This document shows positions 33,382 to 43,893 of a stretch of 64,000 nucleotides of DNA, in pieces. Position numbers and translations under genes: made by a program. A model generated the notes under the pieces. It saw only the letters and a list, made by a program, of their open reading frames with translations, was not told the origin of the DNA and ran no database searches. Source of the DNA: Tupaia tana. Its lineage: Eukaryota > Chordata > Mammalia > Scandentia > Tupaiidae. The stretch lies in NCBI GenBank assembly GCA_026018925.1, contig JAKSZU010000018.1, forward strand, positions 34,319,807 to 34,383,806. The letters are read 5' to 3'. How positions within the stretch are numbered: the stretch's first letter is position 1; the number at the start of each line of letters is the position of its first letter.

Positions 33382-33684
33382 AACCTTTAGTTTTTTTCTT
33401 TCTTTTTTTTTTTTTTTTAGGAGAGGTTTTTTTTTGCTACAGGGCGCGTGCGCTCGCCAGAAAGACAGTGAGAGACAGAGACGGAAAGCGAGAAATCACC
33501 CTCCAGGGGAGATGGCCACGCCACAATCCCTTCTCCTCCATTCTCCTCTCAGGACCTTGGGCACGCACGCACACATGCCCAGTGTGAGTTTAAGCCATGG
33601 TCTAGGATGCTAACTGCGGTCAACTACATGGGAGTTCAGCGACATAGTCATTATGCTAACTGCTGGTCCCCAAATCTTTAGTTT
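33382..33684 (-). mobile_element. Family A SINE with 13-bp target duplication
   Basis: The body is about 33395-33671 between 'aaacctttagttt' and 'aaatctttagttt'. A 10-base loss in the head ('taagccatggtctagg') removes part of the usual 'ccaccgggtccggg'. Confidence 0.93.
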
Positions 33685-33718
33685 CTTAACATATGTTTTA
33701 AAGTTTATCCATGTGTTT

Positions 33719-33945
33719 TAAAGTTTACTTCTGTGTTTATTCCATGAGAGAGAAGAGAGAGAGAGAGAGACAGTACCTGCAGCAGGATGTTTATGCCTTG
33801 ATTCACCCTGACATCAGCCAGCCTGGATCATGGGCATGTGTGTGCACTTGGCATGTACAAGAGGCCTTGGGATGGGAACCTAGCACCTTTCCATGTGCCT
33901 CCGGCACTGCAGAACATTGCATTACCACTGTGCCACCATCTACCC
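33719..33945 (-). mobile_element. Family C SINE
   Basis: 'gtgtttattccatgagagag', 'cagtacctgcagcaggatg', 'gggaacctagcacctttccatg' and 'cattaccactgtgccacc' follow the family order. Its 3' end 'ttccatgagag' is the clearest example of that terminus. Confidence 0.8.
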
Positions 33946-34829
33946 GTCTAGTTTTATTTTTTAGCACAGATTTTTGACTTTACATTGTATCTTTGTGTTG
34001 GCTTTAATAAATAAGTCATGGCTCCCTCTCTCTTCCCATTCTTCAAGTAAAATTGATAACCTGGGAACCTGTCAAAGTCACTCTGGAACTTTGGAAACTT
34101 AAAAAATATATATCCTAGATGTAGGTGTACCCTAGTTTGAAAAGTGGGGTGCCACACACTTGAACAATAAATGTGAGCTCTGTGAGTCTCCTCACTTCCA
34201 GAGTCAATGGCTGCTTTGTCGGAAGCATTGACCTGCTTGAGCAGAATGCGAATCTCTTTGGGTGACCTTTAATCAGGGTTCCAGCCACTTAAATCCATTA
34301 GTCTCCATGATCACCTCCTTTGAGAACTTAACATAAACCATACTACCTTATAAACGCTAGCGCTTCTTAGATGAAGTGGATTTAGTAGGACATTCTAAGG
34401 CAAGTCCCAGTGCTAAGGAGGAGAATGTTAATATACAATTTTTAATCATGTTTTTGAAACTTTAAGATAATTTTAGGTGATATCTTTTTGTTGGAGGCCT
34501 CTCCAGTCATTCCCTTCTGTCATCCCACCCCAGCAGCATAAATTCTCTTACCTGACCCTACCTGTGGCCTTGAAAGAGTCCCGATTACAAACTTGACCAA
34601 TATGTTTGTGGTGAAGAGCAACTTAGGATAGGATGGTGGCTTCCATGACTTGATGGTTATATCACTGTTCAGAAATCCTCTTATTGAAAAGATGGTCCCA
34701 GCATCCACAAGGCCCTTGTGTTGTTCCCTGAGCCCTTATAATATCTCCACTATGTTTACAATCCAACCTGACACATTAGTTGGAGGTTTGGATTGAAAGG
34801 AACACACTGGTAACTGTGTTTTGAATTCT
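33946..34829. other. Unassigned non-coding sequence
   Basis: No repeat or exon recognised. Confidence 0.45.
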
Positions 34830-35144
34830 CAAACAACTTCTTTTTTTTTTTTTTTTTTTTAATTTTTTTCCCCTAAGGTTTTTGCCATAGGGTGCATATG
34901 CTGGTTGGAGAAAGAGAGAGAGAAAGAGAGACAGAAATAGGGAAAGTGAGAAATCACCCACCCAGAGGGGATGGCCACACCACAATCCCTTCTCCAACCT
35001 CCTCTCTGAATTTTGGGCACACACGTGCATGTACCTGCCATGATTTTTCAAACTGTTGGGTCCAGGACTCGAACTGCAGTTGGCCATGTGGGAGTCCAGA
35101 GCCTCAACTAGTACATCACCTGCTGGTTCCCTCCAACAACTTCT
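34830..35144 (-). mobile_element. Family A SINE with 12-bp target duplication
   Basis: The body is 34842-35132 between 'caaacaacttct' and 'ccaacaacttct'. It keeps a T20 tail on + and the B-box complement 'ggactcgaact'. Confidence 0.93.
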
Positions 35145-35189
35145 ATGAAAGGTCATTCACCTTTTTGTTTTTTGTTCTTTCTTTTTGTT

Positions 35190-35229
35190 TTAGATTTTAG
35201 CTATAGGGTGGTGCGTGTGTTCACCAGAG

Positions 35230-35271
<42 letters not shown>

Positions 35272-35391
35272 GATCTTGGGTATGCATGAACATATGTCTG
35301 GTGTGATTTTCAAGCCACCAGTCTGAGATTCCAACCACTCAGTCGACCATGTAGGATCCAGTGCCTTAACCTCCAAGCCATCTGCTGGCCC
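35190..35391 (-). mobile_element. Family A SINE with internal deletion and (GA)n expansion
   Basis: The 3' end 'agctatagggtggtgcgtg' joins a (GA)18 tract (35232-35267) and then 'caggatcttgggtatgcatg'. About 70 bp including the C/G hairpin and the 'cccttctcctcc' core are missing. The head 'aagccatctgctggccc' is intact. Confidence 0.88.
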
Positions 35392-36336
35392 ATCTTTTGT
35401 CTTTACCTTAGACTTGTTTCCACCAAGTGTGGAAAAATGCTCCTTTTTATCCATGCCCTTTTTTCTTGTCTTTTTGGTAACTTCCCCTTTGGGTGTGTGT
35501 TTCATGGAGCTTGAGCATTTTGCTGTGTTTCAGGAATCAGCCTGGTGAGGTATGAAACTAAAGGCACTACTATGTGCATAGTTTTAGTATGTGAAGAGTT
35601 TTAATTGGACTGCTCTTCAAGTTTTGTAATATATTTAAGCTTTAGAATTGAACATTGAGGCTTTTGTTCTACACTGGTTGTAATTTTGTCCAGGAGTGTC
35701 AGTGTAGGACTAAGTTAGCAAAATTCATCCTTGAGGTTTCACATAGGTTGAGATAAAAATTAGGTAGGCCTCTCTTGGAGCTTTTAAATTCTTACCGTGA
35801 GATAAAATTATTAGTGAGTGGAAAGTAGTTTTGACAATTTTTGTTTCCAGAACTTGGGACTTATCCTTAAGGCTATTCTCTGAAAGCCAGAGCAGTTAGT
35901 GATTTTTGTGGCAAAATCCAATTGTCAGCTCCATGAAACCCAATCTAGTTATATTGTCTAGCGTAATCTGTAATTATTCCTAGGCTTCCAGATTGTCAAT
36001 CAATTTGTTTAATGCTCAGTTTGGAGACTGGCATTCAGAGTTTATTATAGCGAAAGAAACAAGTCAATGGGTAATCCCTCTGAAGAAATGGATTAACCAG
36101 ATGATTATTTTTATTGGAACGAGAGGTTAATAAAATCAGAACTATTGGTGGCACAAATTAATGACTCAATGATCCAGTTTGATTGCTTTGATTCTTAACT
36201 GCATTGATGACTAAAAAGAGCGTAGGAACTGGAAAGATCTGGGGACTCCTAGACAGGCCTTTTCTCTTCTTCCCCACATAATTATCTCCTTAACTGACCT
36301 CCTTATTTTATTTCCCTAAAGGTTTCTTTGATTTGG
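35392..36336. other. 0.94 kb repeat-poor block
   Basis: No repeat or exon recognised. Composition is AT-rich and unbroken by retroelements. Confidence 0.45.
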
Positions 36337-36607
36337 GGTGATTTTGTAGTGTAGCAGTTAAGCCCTGTGCATAAGGAGCCAGATATGATATGGCTGACTG
36401 TGGTTCGAGTCCCAGCACCAGCAGCTTGTAAAACAGACTGGGCACATGTGCATGCATGCCCCAACTCCCAGCAAGATGGAGAAATGAAAGAGATTGCAAT
36501 GTGACTGTGCTCCATTTGGAGATGATTTTTCTTTCCTGTCTCTCTCTATTTATCTGGCTAGTGCCCTTTGGAAAAGAAAAGAAAAGGAAAAGCAAAAACA
36601 AAAAACT
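36337..36607 (+). mobile_element. Old tRNA-SINE variant (A/C intermediate)
   Basis: The head 'tttgtagtgtagcagttaagc', perfect B box 'ggttcgagtcc' (36401-36411), body 'acagactgggcacatgtgc' and 'gagattgcaatgtgactgtgc', and tail 'gaaaagaaaagaaaagg'. An extra 'aaggagccagatatgatatgg' lies in the anticodon-arm region. Confidence 0.75.
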
Positions 36608-37501
36608 CTCCTTTTAGGACATCTCCAGAGACTACCGTTCTGTTGGATTTCCCTCTTCTCCACTTTCCCCTTCCCCATATCGAGTCCGTGGTTGAGCCTT
36701 TGAGTTATCCCTTACTTGCCTGTCCCATAATTTTCTAAGAGTTTCTTTTATCCCATCAATGAAACAAACCACATTTCTTCCATCCTTTAAAGCTCATCTG
36801 TGCTGTTGACACGTGAGCAGGAGAGAGTGTAGACATGTCTGAATTCTTCAGCCAGTGTGTATGTGTGGGCTTGAGTGCACACGGATATTTCTCTTTTCTC
36901 TTCATTTCAGAGTGTATGCTTCTTAGGGGAATATAGGGGCCTTTTCATCCTCGCCAAGAGCAAAAAGCATTGCACAGCCAGGAATAGTTGGCATATGCTG
37001 CCCTCATGTCCAATTTTGCTAAAAGAAACCACTTAATCCCTGGATTATCACGACCTATTATTTATTAAATATCTCATCTCATGCTGTAGTGAATACAAAG
37101 GTAATGATTCTGTTGGAGAATTAATACCAGCGTATAGCTACTTGATTTTAAAAACAACAACAAAGCAGACTTTGGGATGATGTGTTTATTTAATATATTT
37201 ATTTAGATGATCTGACATGATGTCCTTATTTAAATTAGATGACACAGTTGTTTTTGGACTATTGTTTTATCGAATTGAAAATGACTAATTTACAATGGGT
37301 ATATTGTTACCATAAACACATCATGTTGTTCAAATAATTAAACTAACAACTTTTTTATTTACTTTTTATTTCTTATTTGTGAATTGGAGAGAAACAAATA
37401 ATATAGAACTTTCTCTAGAAAGTCTATCAATATAATTCAAATATTAATTATTACCTTTTGTCACTTTCTCTTCTGTTATTATTTCTGTTTTATAAAGCAT
37501 T
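36608..37501. other. Unassigned non-coding sequence
   Basis: No repeat or exon recognised. Confidence 0.45.
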
Positions 37502-37816
37502 AAAAGATTCAGGTTATCCCCCCCTTTTTTTTTTTTTTTAAGAAATATTTTTGCTACAGGGCGCATGTACTCGCCAGAGATACAGGGAGAGAAAGAGAGA
37601 CAGAAAACAGAAAATCACCTCCCCTCCCACCCAGGACAGATGGCCATGCCATGATTTCTTCTCCTCTATTCTCCTCTTGGGATTTTGGGCAGTCATGCAC
37701 ATATGCCAGGAATGAGTTTTAAGCTGCTGGATCTGAGACTTCAACCATGGTTGGCTACATGGGGGTCCAGTGATGTAACTATGACGCTATCTGCTGGTCT
37801 CGAGAAGATTTAGGCT
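37502..37816 (-). mobile_element. Family A SINE with target duplication
   Basis: The body is about 37518-37800 between 'aaaagattcaggtta' and 'agaagatttaggcta' (three differences, so an older copy). Confidence 0.9.
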
Positions 37817-38019
37817 ATACTTTAATTTAGAAACTGTGGTAAAAGTTTATCATCTTTTTCTCTTCTTTCATTCTTCCATTTGTTCATTCAGTGTTGGTAC
37901 CTCTTTTTTCCTCGCATTGTGCTGGATGTTTTTGTAATATCATTAGAGATGAGCTAGGAGAAAGTTGAAAGCAAGAGTTGTAGTAGAGTGAATGGTAGGG
38001 TTATGTATGACTGTGCTCA

Positions 38020-38215
38020 GGGATTTATGAATGTTCACTAACTGGTCTCCCATTGACACTATGAAGTCATAACTGTCATCACCTTGATTTTACGAGTGGG
38101 GCGCTGACACCTAGAGATGATAAGTCACTTGTTCAGAGATACACAGCTGTTCTGGAACCCAATTTGTTTGATTTCATAGTCCAGGGCTCTTTCTTCACTC
38201 TCTGTTTCTATACTT
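38020..38215 (-). repeat. MIR element
   Basis: 'gatgataagtcacttgttcag', 'agatacacagctgttctgg' and 'ttcatagtccagggctc' are in MIR antisense order. Confidence 0.68.
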
Positions 38216-38310
38216 CACTAATTCTTCAAGGAATAGACATGACTTTCATGATGGAAAGACCCTAATAAATATCATCTTTAAAATAAATAGATTCAAATAA
38301 TTATTTAAAC

Positions 38311-38703
38311 CAAGGATCAGCAGCAAGGTCCATGGACTGATTGCCTGGTTCTGTAAATAAAGTTTTATTGGGGAACTGGCAGGTGGTATGGTCATTAAGG
38401 GTGCTGAACTCCCACATGGTTGAATGCAGTTTGAGTCCCGAACCTGGCAGCTTGCTTTCTCACTTTCTCTCTCTCTCTCTGGTCAAATTAAAATAAATAA
38501 ATAAATAAAAAGTTAACTAAAAATAATTATTTTAAAAGAAGTTTTATTGAGACACAGCCACATTCATTCATTTATGCCTTATCTGTCTTCTGTGGTTGCT
38601 TTTATGCTCTGTCAGGTAAAGCTGTATAGCTCACAGAGATGGATAGTCCACAGACTCTTAAAATATTTTAGTCCTTTGAGAAAAGGTTTTCTGACTCTTG
38701 ATC
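38311..38703 (+). mobile_element. hAT-type nonautonomous DNA transposon, split by a SINE
   Basis: The sequence 'caaggatcagcagcaagg' to 'ctgtaaataaagttttattg', resumed at 38550 with 'agacacagccacattcattc' and ending 'aaaaggttttctgactcttg', matches the Charlie-type repeat with 'aaataaagttttattggaac' and 'acacagccacgcccattc'. The ends form an imperfect inverted repeat. Confidence 0.78.
38359..38549 (+). mobile_element. Family B SINE inside the hAT element
   Basis: The body is 38371-38537 between 'aaagttttattg' and 'gaagttttattg'. The B box is 'agtttgagtcc' and the tail is (AAAT)n. Confidence 0.93.
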
Positions 38704-38751
38704 TAAAGTAAATCATGTGAAAATATGTGATTATTAGTAGTAGTCCTTTTT

Positions 38752-38940
38752 TTTAAAAAAAAAAACTATTTAATTTTATTTATCATTATTATCACTTTAA
38801 AATTTGCTAAAGGGCATGCACACTCACCAAGGAGAGAGGGGGAGGGAAGTGAGAAAGCAAGCTACCAGGTCTGGAACTTGAACCATGATCAGCCATATGG
38901 GAGTCCAGCACCTTAATCACCATGCCACCTGCTGGCCCCA
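38752..38940 (-). mobile_element. Family B SINE carrying an A-family-like 3' end
   Basis: 'ttatttatcattattatcac' is the tail region and 'catgccacctgctggcccc' the head. Unlike other family B copies it keeps 'gctaaagggcatgcacactcacc', which resembles the family A 3' end. The copy at 58062 has the same arrangement. Confidence 0.85.
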
Positions 38941-39068
38941 GCAGTAGTAATTTTAAGGATTATACCAAGAAGCCAATATTATACTTAATGCAGGAAATAA
39001 TATTACTGGGTAGTACTTTAAAATTTCTAGAAACTAAGTTACTGAGATTCGGTCTTTGTTAGCGTATC

Positions 39069-39325
39069 TTGGAATTCTTACTTAATTATTTATTTTTATC
39101 TCTATTTGCCAAAAGGCACCTGTTGCTACAGAGAAACAGACTTCACCAATGGGGCATGGTCATGTCATGGGCCCCTCTCCTCCATTTTTCTGTCCTATCA
39201 GGACTGTGGTCATACATGCACACACACCAGCATGTTTTATGGGGTCAGAATTCAAACTGGCTGGCTGAGATCCAGCTCCCTTAGCCACTAGGCTGACAGG
39301 GAGGGCCAGTTCCTTGAGGTTCTTT
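39069..39325 (-). mobile_element. Old tRNA-SINE variant
   Basis: 'tatttgccaaaaggcacctg', 'cccctctcctccatttttc', 'cagaattcaaactggctgg' and 'ttagccactaggctgacag' are recognisable. Flanks 'cttggaattctta' and 'ccttgaggttctt' may be a decayed target duplication. Confidence 0.72.
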
Positions 39326-40374
39326 TTTTGATCTATCAAAAAAACCCTGTAATTCTGAAAAATACTTCTTCTGCTCTTAGTTTTGTTAAAAACTGTATCT
39401 TAAAGGACTTTCTAGAACTCTTATTTTTGACTCCAATGAAATTAATTTATTTGGTTCAACAAGATTTTTTTAAAAATGTCACTGCTTTTAATTAGACATG
39501 GTAACCTAGATCAATGGTAATTTTCCCTCTTTGCCATTGAAATCTTTTCTCAATATGCTTTCTGTGCTTTTACTGAGAATGGACTTTCACATTTCACCTG
39601 GAAATTACTTCATTTCTTAAAGTCCTCGTCTTATAGATTTGACCTGCATAACATTTATTTCTGGAACTAGTTGGAAACTGGTTTTCTGGCTAACATAAGG
39701 GAAGGCATTTGAGAAATAAGAGTTAAGCATGGAATAGTGTGGCTTTTTTCATCCATGTTAGGTTGTCCTCCTATTTCTTACTTTGAGGTCTTGTTCCTGA
39801 ATGGCTGTGGCTTTTGTTTTTGTGTTCCTGGTGCTGTACATGGCTTGGCAAACAGTAGGCATTCAGGAAATGCCGAACTGTCTCATTTGCCTTATTGTAG
39901 ACTTGGAAGAAACTTAAAAAAAAAAATGGAGTTGTGGTGTGTTAAAAAACCATGTATTGCTAAGCCTTCCTGGGAAAATGTGACCACTTTCTCCCTTATT
40001 GACATAGCTCAGCTTTTATCTGGTAGGTATTTATATGAAAGTCAAGTAGAGTTGTGTAATAACAAATAATTGCAGACTACTTAGTTAGAATTTGAATGAT
40101 AGGAAACAGTAATACCCTCATGTCCTTTTCTGTTGCCTGCTTCCCTCTGATAATTATGGAATGGTCAGAAGAGTCCATATTTGCTACCCCAGGGAGGAAG
40201 GCGGAGGGATCCTTAGTTGGTGTCATGGTTGTCTTTTAGAGATCATTTTAGATAGGAATGGTTGTTAAAAGGAAACTTTAAATTATTGGCTTAGAGCTAG
40301 AGTTTACCCAATATGGGTCCAAATAGCTCAGGGCCTGAGCATTAAGATTGGAGAAGAAAATATTAGTAATTCCC
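39326..40374. other. 1.05 kb repeat-poor block
   Basis: A 110-codon frame at 39737-40069 ends in 'aaaaaaaaaatgg'. It shows no domain or splice context and I treat it as chance. Confidence 0.45.
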
Positions 40375-40667
40375 TCTATGCTTGCTTCTTTCTTTCTTTT
40401 CAGTTTTGCCAAAGGGCATGTGCACTCACTGGAGAGAAAGAGAGAGAGAGAGTAAGAAATCACCCTCCATGGGGCGTGCTCATATGTCCATCCCTTCTCT
40501 TTTATCTCTTCTCCCTCCTTTTGGGATTTTGGGCAGCTGCACACATGCATGCACCCATGCCCAGTTTTTTGAGCTTCTGGGTCGAGGACTCAAATTGTTC
40601 ATTTGGCCATGAGGGATCCAACCACCTTAGCCATCAAGCCACTAGCTAGCCCTCTCTGCTTTCTGTC
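40375..40667 (-). mobile_element. Family A-like SINE, older variant
   Basis: 'agttttgccaaagggcatgtg', 'caccctccatggggcgtgc' and 'aagccactagctagccc' are present. The body has 'ctcttctccctccttttggg' like the copies at 24775 and 27020. Confidence 0.82.
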
Positions 40668-40785
40668 ACTTTTTAAATCATAATTTTGTTTTGAAATAGG
40701 CCTAATAAATCAGGGTGGTGGTAATTGTATATATAATTTATAAATAAGCAAATTATTAACATATGTTGGAGGTGGATGCCCACTT

Positions 40786-41044
40786 ATTTATTTTTTTTTT
40801 AGAGAGATTTTTGCTGTCGGGTATGTGCACTTGCTGGAAAGACAGACAGAGATAGAGAGACAGAAAGTGAGAAATCAACCCCCCAGGAGGGTTGACTACA
40901 CCGCAGTCCTTTTCTTCTCAGGGTCTTGGGCACGCACACACACACAATACCCAACGGGAGTCTAAGCCACCAGATCTGGGACTCGAACCGTGGTCAACTA
41001 CGTGGGAGTCTAGCGATGTAACCATTACACCATCTTCTGGAACC
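40786..41044 (-). mobile_element. Family A SINE
   Basis: 'agagagatttttgctgtcggg' to 'ttacaccatcttctggaacc'. The core 'cccttctcctccattctcc' has been cut to 'ccttttcttctcaggg'. Confidence 0.88.
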
Positions 41045-41087
41045 AGATACCCATGTTTTTATAGAGATTACAATGGCTCAGGGTGTG

Positions 41088-41345
41088 AACTTGGAGTCCA
41101 CTTGTCTGTATCACCAAGGTGAACCAGGCCAAGTTTTCCTCAGTTTCTTCCTCTATAGAATGGGTGTAGTGATTGTACCTATCTCATAGGTGGTTAAGAG
41201 GAATTAGTGAGTTAACAAATGGAAAGGTTCTGAATTGTGCCTGGCACATGTTAAGTAATATACTGCTTGTGTTAACTATCAGTATTTATATGAAAGTCTT
41301 GAGTAGAGTTGTGTAATAAATAATCGCAGACTACTTATTTAGAAT
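41088..41345 (+). repeat. MIR element
   Basis: 'tttcctcagtttcttcctctatagaatgg' (41133-41161), 'gtacctatctcatagg', 'gtgcctggcacatgttaag' and 'tgttaactatcagtatt' are in MIR order. Confidence 0.75.
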
Positions 41346-41550
41346 TCAAGACTTCAGAATCAACTCTTAGTTTGAGTCCAAGCTTTTTGGTTTGTGACTG
41401 TGGAAAAGTGAGCCTTCCTGAGATTTTTCCTTAGCTGTAAATGGGGAAGTGAATAATAATAATAACATTTCATTTGCATTTTAGTATGTCCATTGGATTA
41501 GCTCTTACAATCATTGATGTCTTAAATCTTTAAGAAATAGGATAGTTTTG

Positions 41551-41880
41551 AGCTAGCAGGTGGTGTGGTGTTAAAAAAAATTCATAGTTTTGTTCATAAT
41601 GTGCCTTTTCATGAGCTTTTAGGAGACCTCCCTCCCACATGGTTGACTATGGTGTGAGTCCTGGGCCTGGCAGCTTGAAAATCATGCTGGGTATGTGTGC
41701 ACATGTGCCTGAAATCTTGAGAGGGGATTGTGGTGTGGCCATTCCCCCAGGGTTTGATTTCTTACTTTCCTTCTCTGTCTGTCTGGCAAGCCCCATCCCC
41801 CTGGCTAGTGCATGTACCCTACGGCAAATACCTTTTAAACAGGAAAGAAAGAAGGGGAGAAAGAAAGAAAAAGAAAGAAG
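41551..41880 (+). mobile_element. Family A SINE with a MITE fragment in its head
   Basis: The head 'gagctagcaggtggtgtggtg' stops at 41571. About 60 bp of mariner MITE (41572-41632) follow, and then the SINE resumes at 'ccacatggttgactatgg'. About 12 bp of the anticodon-arm region ('gctggactc') are lost at the junction. The tail 'ggaaagaaagaaggggag' is purine-rich. Confidence 0.82.
41572..41632. mobile_element. Half of a mariner-type MITE, family 2
   Basis: 'aaattcatagttttgttcataatgtgccttttcatgagctttt' (41579-41621) and 'aggagacctccctc' equal the right half of the copy at 43436-43578. There is no left half and no TA pair. Confidence 0.78.
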
Positions 41881-42000
41881 GAAGTTTTTACCTCATAAGG
41901 TTGTTGTGAAGGATGAATAAGACTATTAATGGGAGGTGATTAGTATAATGCCTAACATATAGAAGCTGTTCAATAAATATTACCGGTTGCTATTATTAAG

Positions 42001-42488
42001 ATGTATTGGCATGGATATTATACTAAAAGGGAAATGAGAGAACAACTTATAGTGACAGTAGCTGGAGGATTTTGGAGATCAACCTTTGATAGCTAGTAAG
42101 ATTATACATTTCCATCTTCACCACTGCTGGAAATACTCCTGTGGTACCCAACTTGAGAAGCATGGCAACACTTTAATGTTCTCCAAGTCTTTATGAAACA
42201 TCGCTGTTTGAAATTGGTTCACGTGGTCAATGTTGATGAGATAGTATCAGTTCTAATCAGTCAGAAGGGTATTTGTTGATTATAAGTCTGTGCCTGGAGT
42301 TGAGGCCTATCCTGAGAGGTGATGCGTACCTGTTTTATTTACCTACTCTTTGGTTTTATTTGAATCCTTCCTCCAATACCAGAAATTTATAAACACAGAA
42401 AAGAAATGTACAGCTATAGGATAAAATCTGAGGCAATGTGACTTCTTTGCCAACTAAACATTAGTTGGTTTTAAAAATATCTCAGACA
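42001..42488. other. Unassigned non-coding sequence
   Basis: No repeat or exon recognised. Confidence 0.4.
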
Positions 42489-42579
42489 GGGTTAGCAGGT
42501 GGCATAGTGGTTAAAGTACTGGACTTCACATGGCTGACTGCAATTGGAGTCCTGCATCCGGAGGCTTGAAACTCACACC

Positions 42580-42616
<37 letters not shown>

Positions 42617-42759
42617 CCCAAAAATCCCAGGAGGATAGAGGAGAAGGGATTGCAGTTTGACCATCTCCCTGAGGGATAACTTCTTGCTTTCTCTCTCTCT
42701 AGCTCTCTGTCTCTCTGTGAATGCACATGCCCTATAGCAAAAATCTCTCAAAAAAAATC
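42489..42759 (+). mobile_element. Family A SINE carrying (GT)n
   Basis: Head 'gggttagcaggtggcatagtgg'; (GT)15-16 at 42582-42613 replaces the usual 'gcatgtgtgcgtgtg' stretch; 3' end 'ctatagcaaaaatctctc'. First of three SINEs in a row. Confidence 0.92.
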
Positions 42760-42762
42760 TTG

Positions 42763-42920
42763 GGGGGTGACAGGTGTCATGGTGGTTGAGGATGCTGGAC
42801 TCCCACATGGTCAATTGTGGTTCAAGTCCCAGATCTGGAGACTTGTTTTCTCACTTTCCCTCTCTGGTCAAATTTTTAAAAATGGTAATAATTGATAAAG
42901 TTAAATAAAAGAGTTCTTTT
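42763..42920 (+). mobile_element. Family B SINE in the tail of the preceding SINE
   Basis: Head 'tggggggtgacaggtgtcatgg', B box 'ggttcaagtcc' (42820-42830), CT stretch, 'ctctctggtcaaatttttaaa'. It lies directly on the A-rich tail of the family A copy. Confidence 0.88.
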
Positions 42921-42944
42921 AAAAAATCTCCCAGGGACCAGCAG

Positions 42945-42956
42945 TTAGCATAATGG
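42945..42956 (+). promoter_or_regulatory. RNA polymerase III A box in SINE
   Basis: 'ttagcataatgg' fits the tRNA A-box pattern TRGYNNANNGG. It lies 10 bases from the SINE start, as expected for an internal type 2 promoter. Confidence 0.8.
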
Positions 42957-42988
42957 CTATGTCGCTGGACTCCCACGTAGTTGACCGT

Positions 42989-42999
42989 GGTTCGAGTCC
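42989..42999 (+). promoter_or_regulatory. RNA polymerase III B box in SINE
   Basis: GGTTCGAGTCC is a perfect match to the B-box consensus GGTTCGANTCC, about 35 bases after the A box. Confidence 0.9.
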
Positions 43000-43211
43000 C
43001 GGACCTGGCGGCTTAAACTCATGCCGGGTGCATGTGCGTGTGTGCCCAAGATCCCGAGAGGAGAATGGAGGAGAAGGGATTGCAGCGTGGCCATCCCCCC
43101 TGGGGGGTGTTTTCTCGCTTTCTGTCTCTCTGTCTCTCTCTGTCTGTCTGGCGAGCACACGCGCCCTATAGCAAAAACCTCTCCAAAAAAAGAAAAAAAA
43201 AAATCTCCCAG

Positions 43212-43433
43212 TTATAGCCTGATTTCCTTTATTTGGAGAAGAATAGCACTATCACCATCTCTTTTCCAGGGCAAATGGGCCTTGTTTTCTGCAGAGTTGG
43301 AAAATTTTGCTTATATCTGTCTCTTTTCATTGGATTAGAAGCAGAAATCCATGGTTATCTCTTTGTAGCCAGTGATTCTTGTAGTTAGCTCAAAGAGTGA
43401 TGCTTGTTGTGATTTTCTGCTTATCTCAGGTTA
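43212..43433. other. Unassigned non-coding sequence
   Basis: No repeat or exon recognised. Confidence 0.4.
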
Positions 43434-43580
43434 TATGCGGGGACTTCAGAAAGTTCATGGAAATGGCACTAAAGTATGAGTTTATGTTGGTGCAAAAATG
43501 TTTTGAAATTCATAAATAATTTTATTTTATTTTTTTAATAATGTGCCTTTTCTATGAGCTTTCTGGAGACCTCCCTCATA
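43434..43580. mobile_element. Mariner-type MITE, family 2
   Basis: TA at 43434-43435 and 43579-43580 bound a 143-bp core. The left end 'ggggacttcagaaagttcatgg' pairs with 'tatgagctttctggagacctccc'. Centre 'tgttggtgcaaaaatgttttg'. Confidence 0.85.
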
Positions 43581-43893
43581 ACATTTGTAGAACCTGACAG
43601 AGAACTGACTTGGAAAGAAGTTCTGTAAGGCCTCTGGCATCCTTTCCTGATAACTGGGGTGGCATTAGAATTGTCCATCACCTTCTCCACCAACTGTCTA
43701 TCTGTCCAGCCAGGTGCGTATTTGAAGCCACAGGAAAAGCATAATTTTCAGCTTAGTAGACCCATCGAGTCTAGATGTGCACTGCTCTGCCAGTCAGAAG
43801 TATCTTGAGGTGGTGAGTCTTAGATCTTTCCAGGCTACTAGGAAGACAGTGTAGACATAATCACAATGAGGTGTTTTGTTTGTGTGTTTGTTA
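43581..43893. other. Unassigned non-coding sequence
   Basis: No repeat or exon recognised. Confidence 0.4.

Larger units (their letters stand above)
41365..42000 (+). repeat. MIR element split by a SINE
   Basis: The left part (41365-41490, 'agctgtaaatggggaagtg', 'aataataataataacat') and the right part (41880-42000, 'cctcataaggttgttgtgaagg', 'ttcaataaatattaccgg') fit one MIR. The region between holds the SINE at 41551 and about 60 bp that I cannot place. Confidence 0.6.
42921..43211 (+). mobile_element. Family A SINE, best preserved copy
   Basis: The body is 42935-43197 between two copies of AAAAAATCTCCCAG (42921-42934 and about 43198-43211). Both promoter boxes, the C6/G6 hairpin (43095-43107) and many CpG sites ('cgcgcc', 'cccgag') are kept. 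The tail has only one or two interruptions. I take it as the window's reference for family A. Confidence 0.96.

Noticed and set aside
36395-36425. Perfect B box 'ggttcgagtcc' suggesting a tRNA gene
   Set aside because: The surrounding sequence does not fold into a cloverleaf with a clear anticodon, and a SINE body and A-rich tail follow. It is a SINE head.
39737-40069. 110-codon frame with Cys/Leu-rich start
   Set aside because: No homology that I recognise; it runs through a poly-A stretch (Lys-Lys-Lys) and has no splice sites that I trust.
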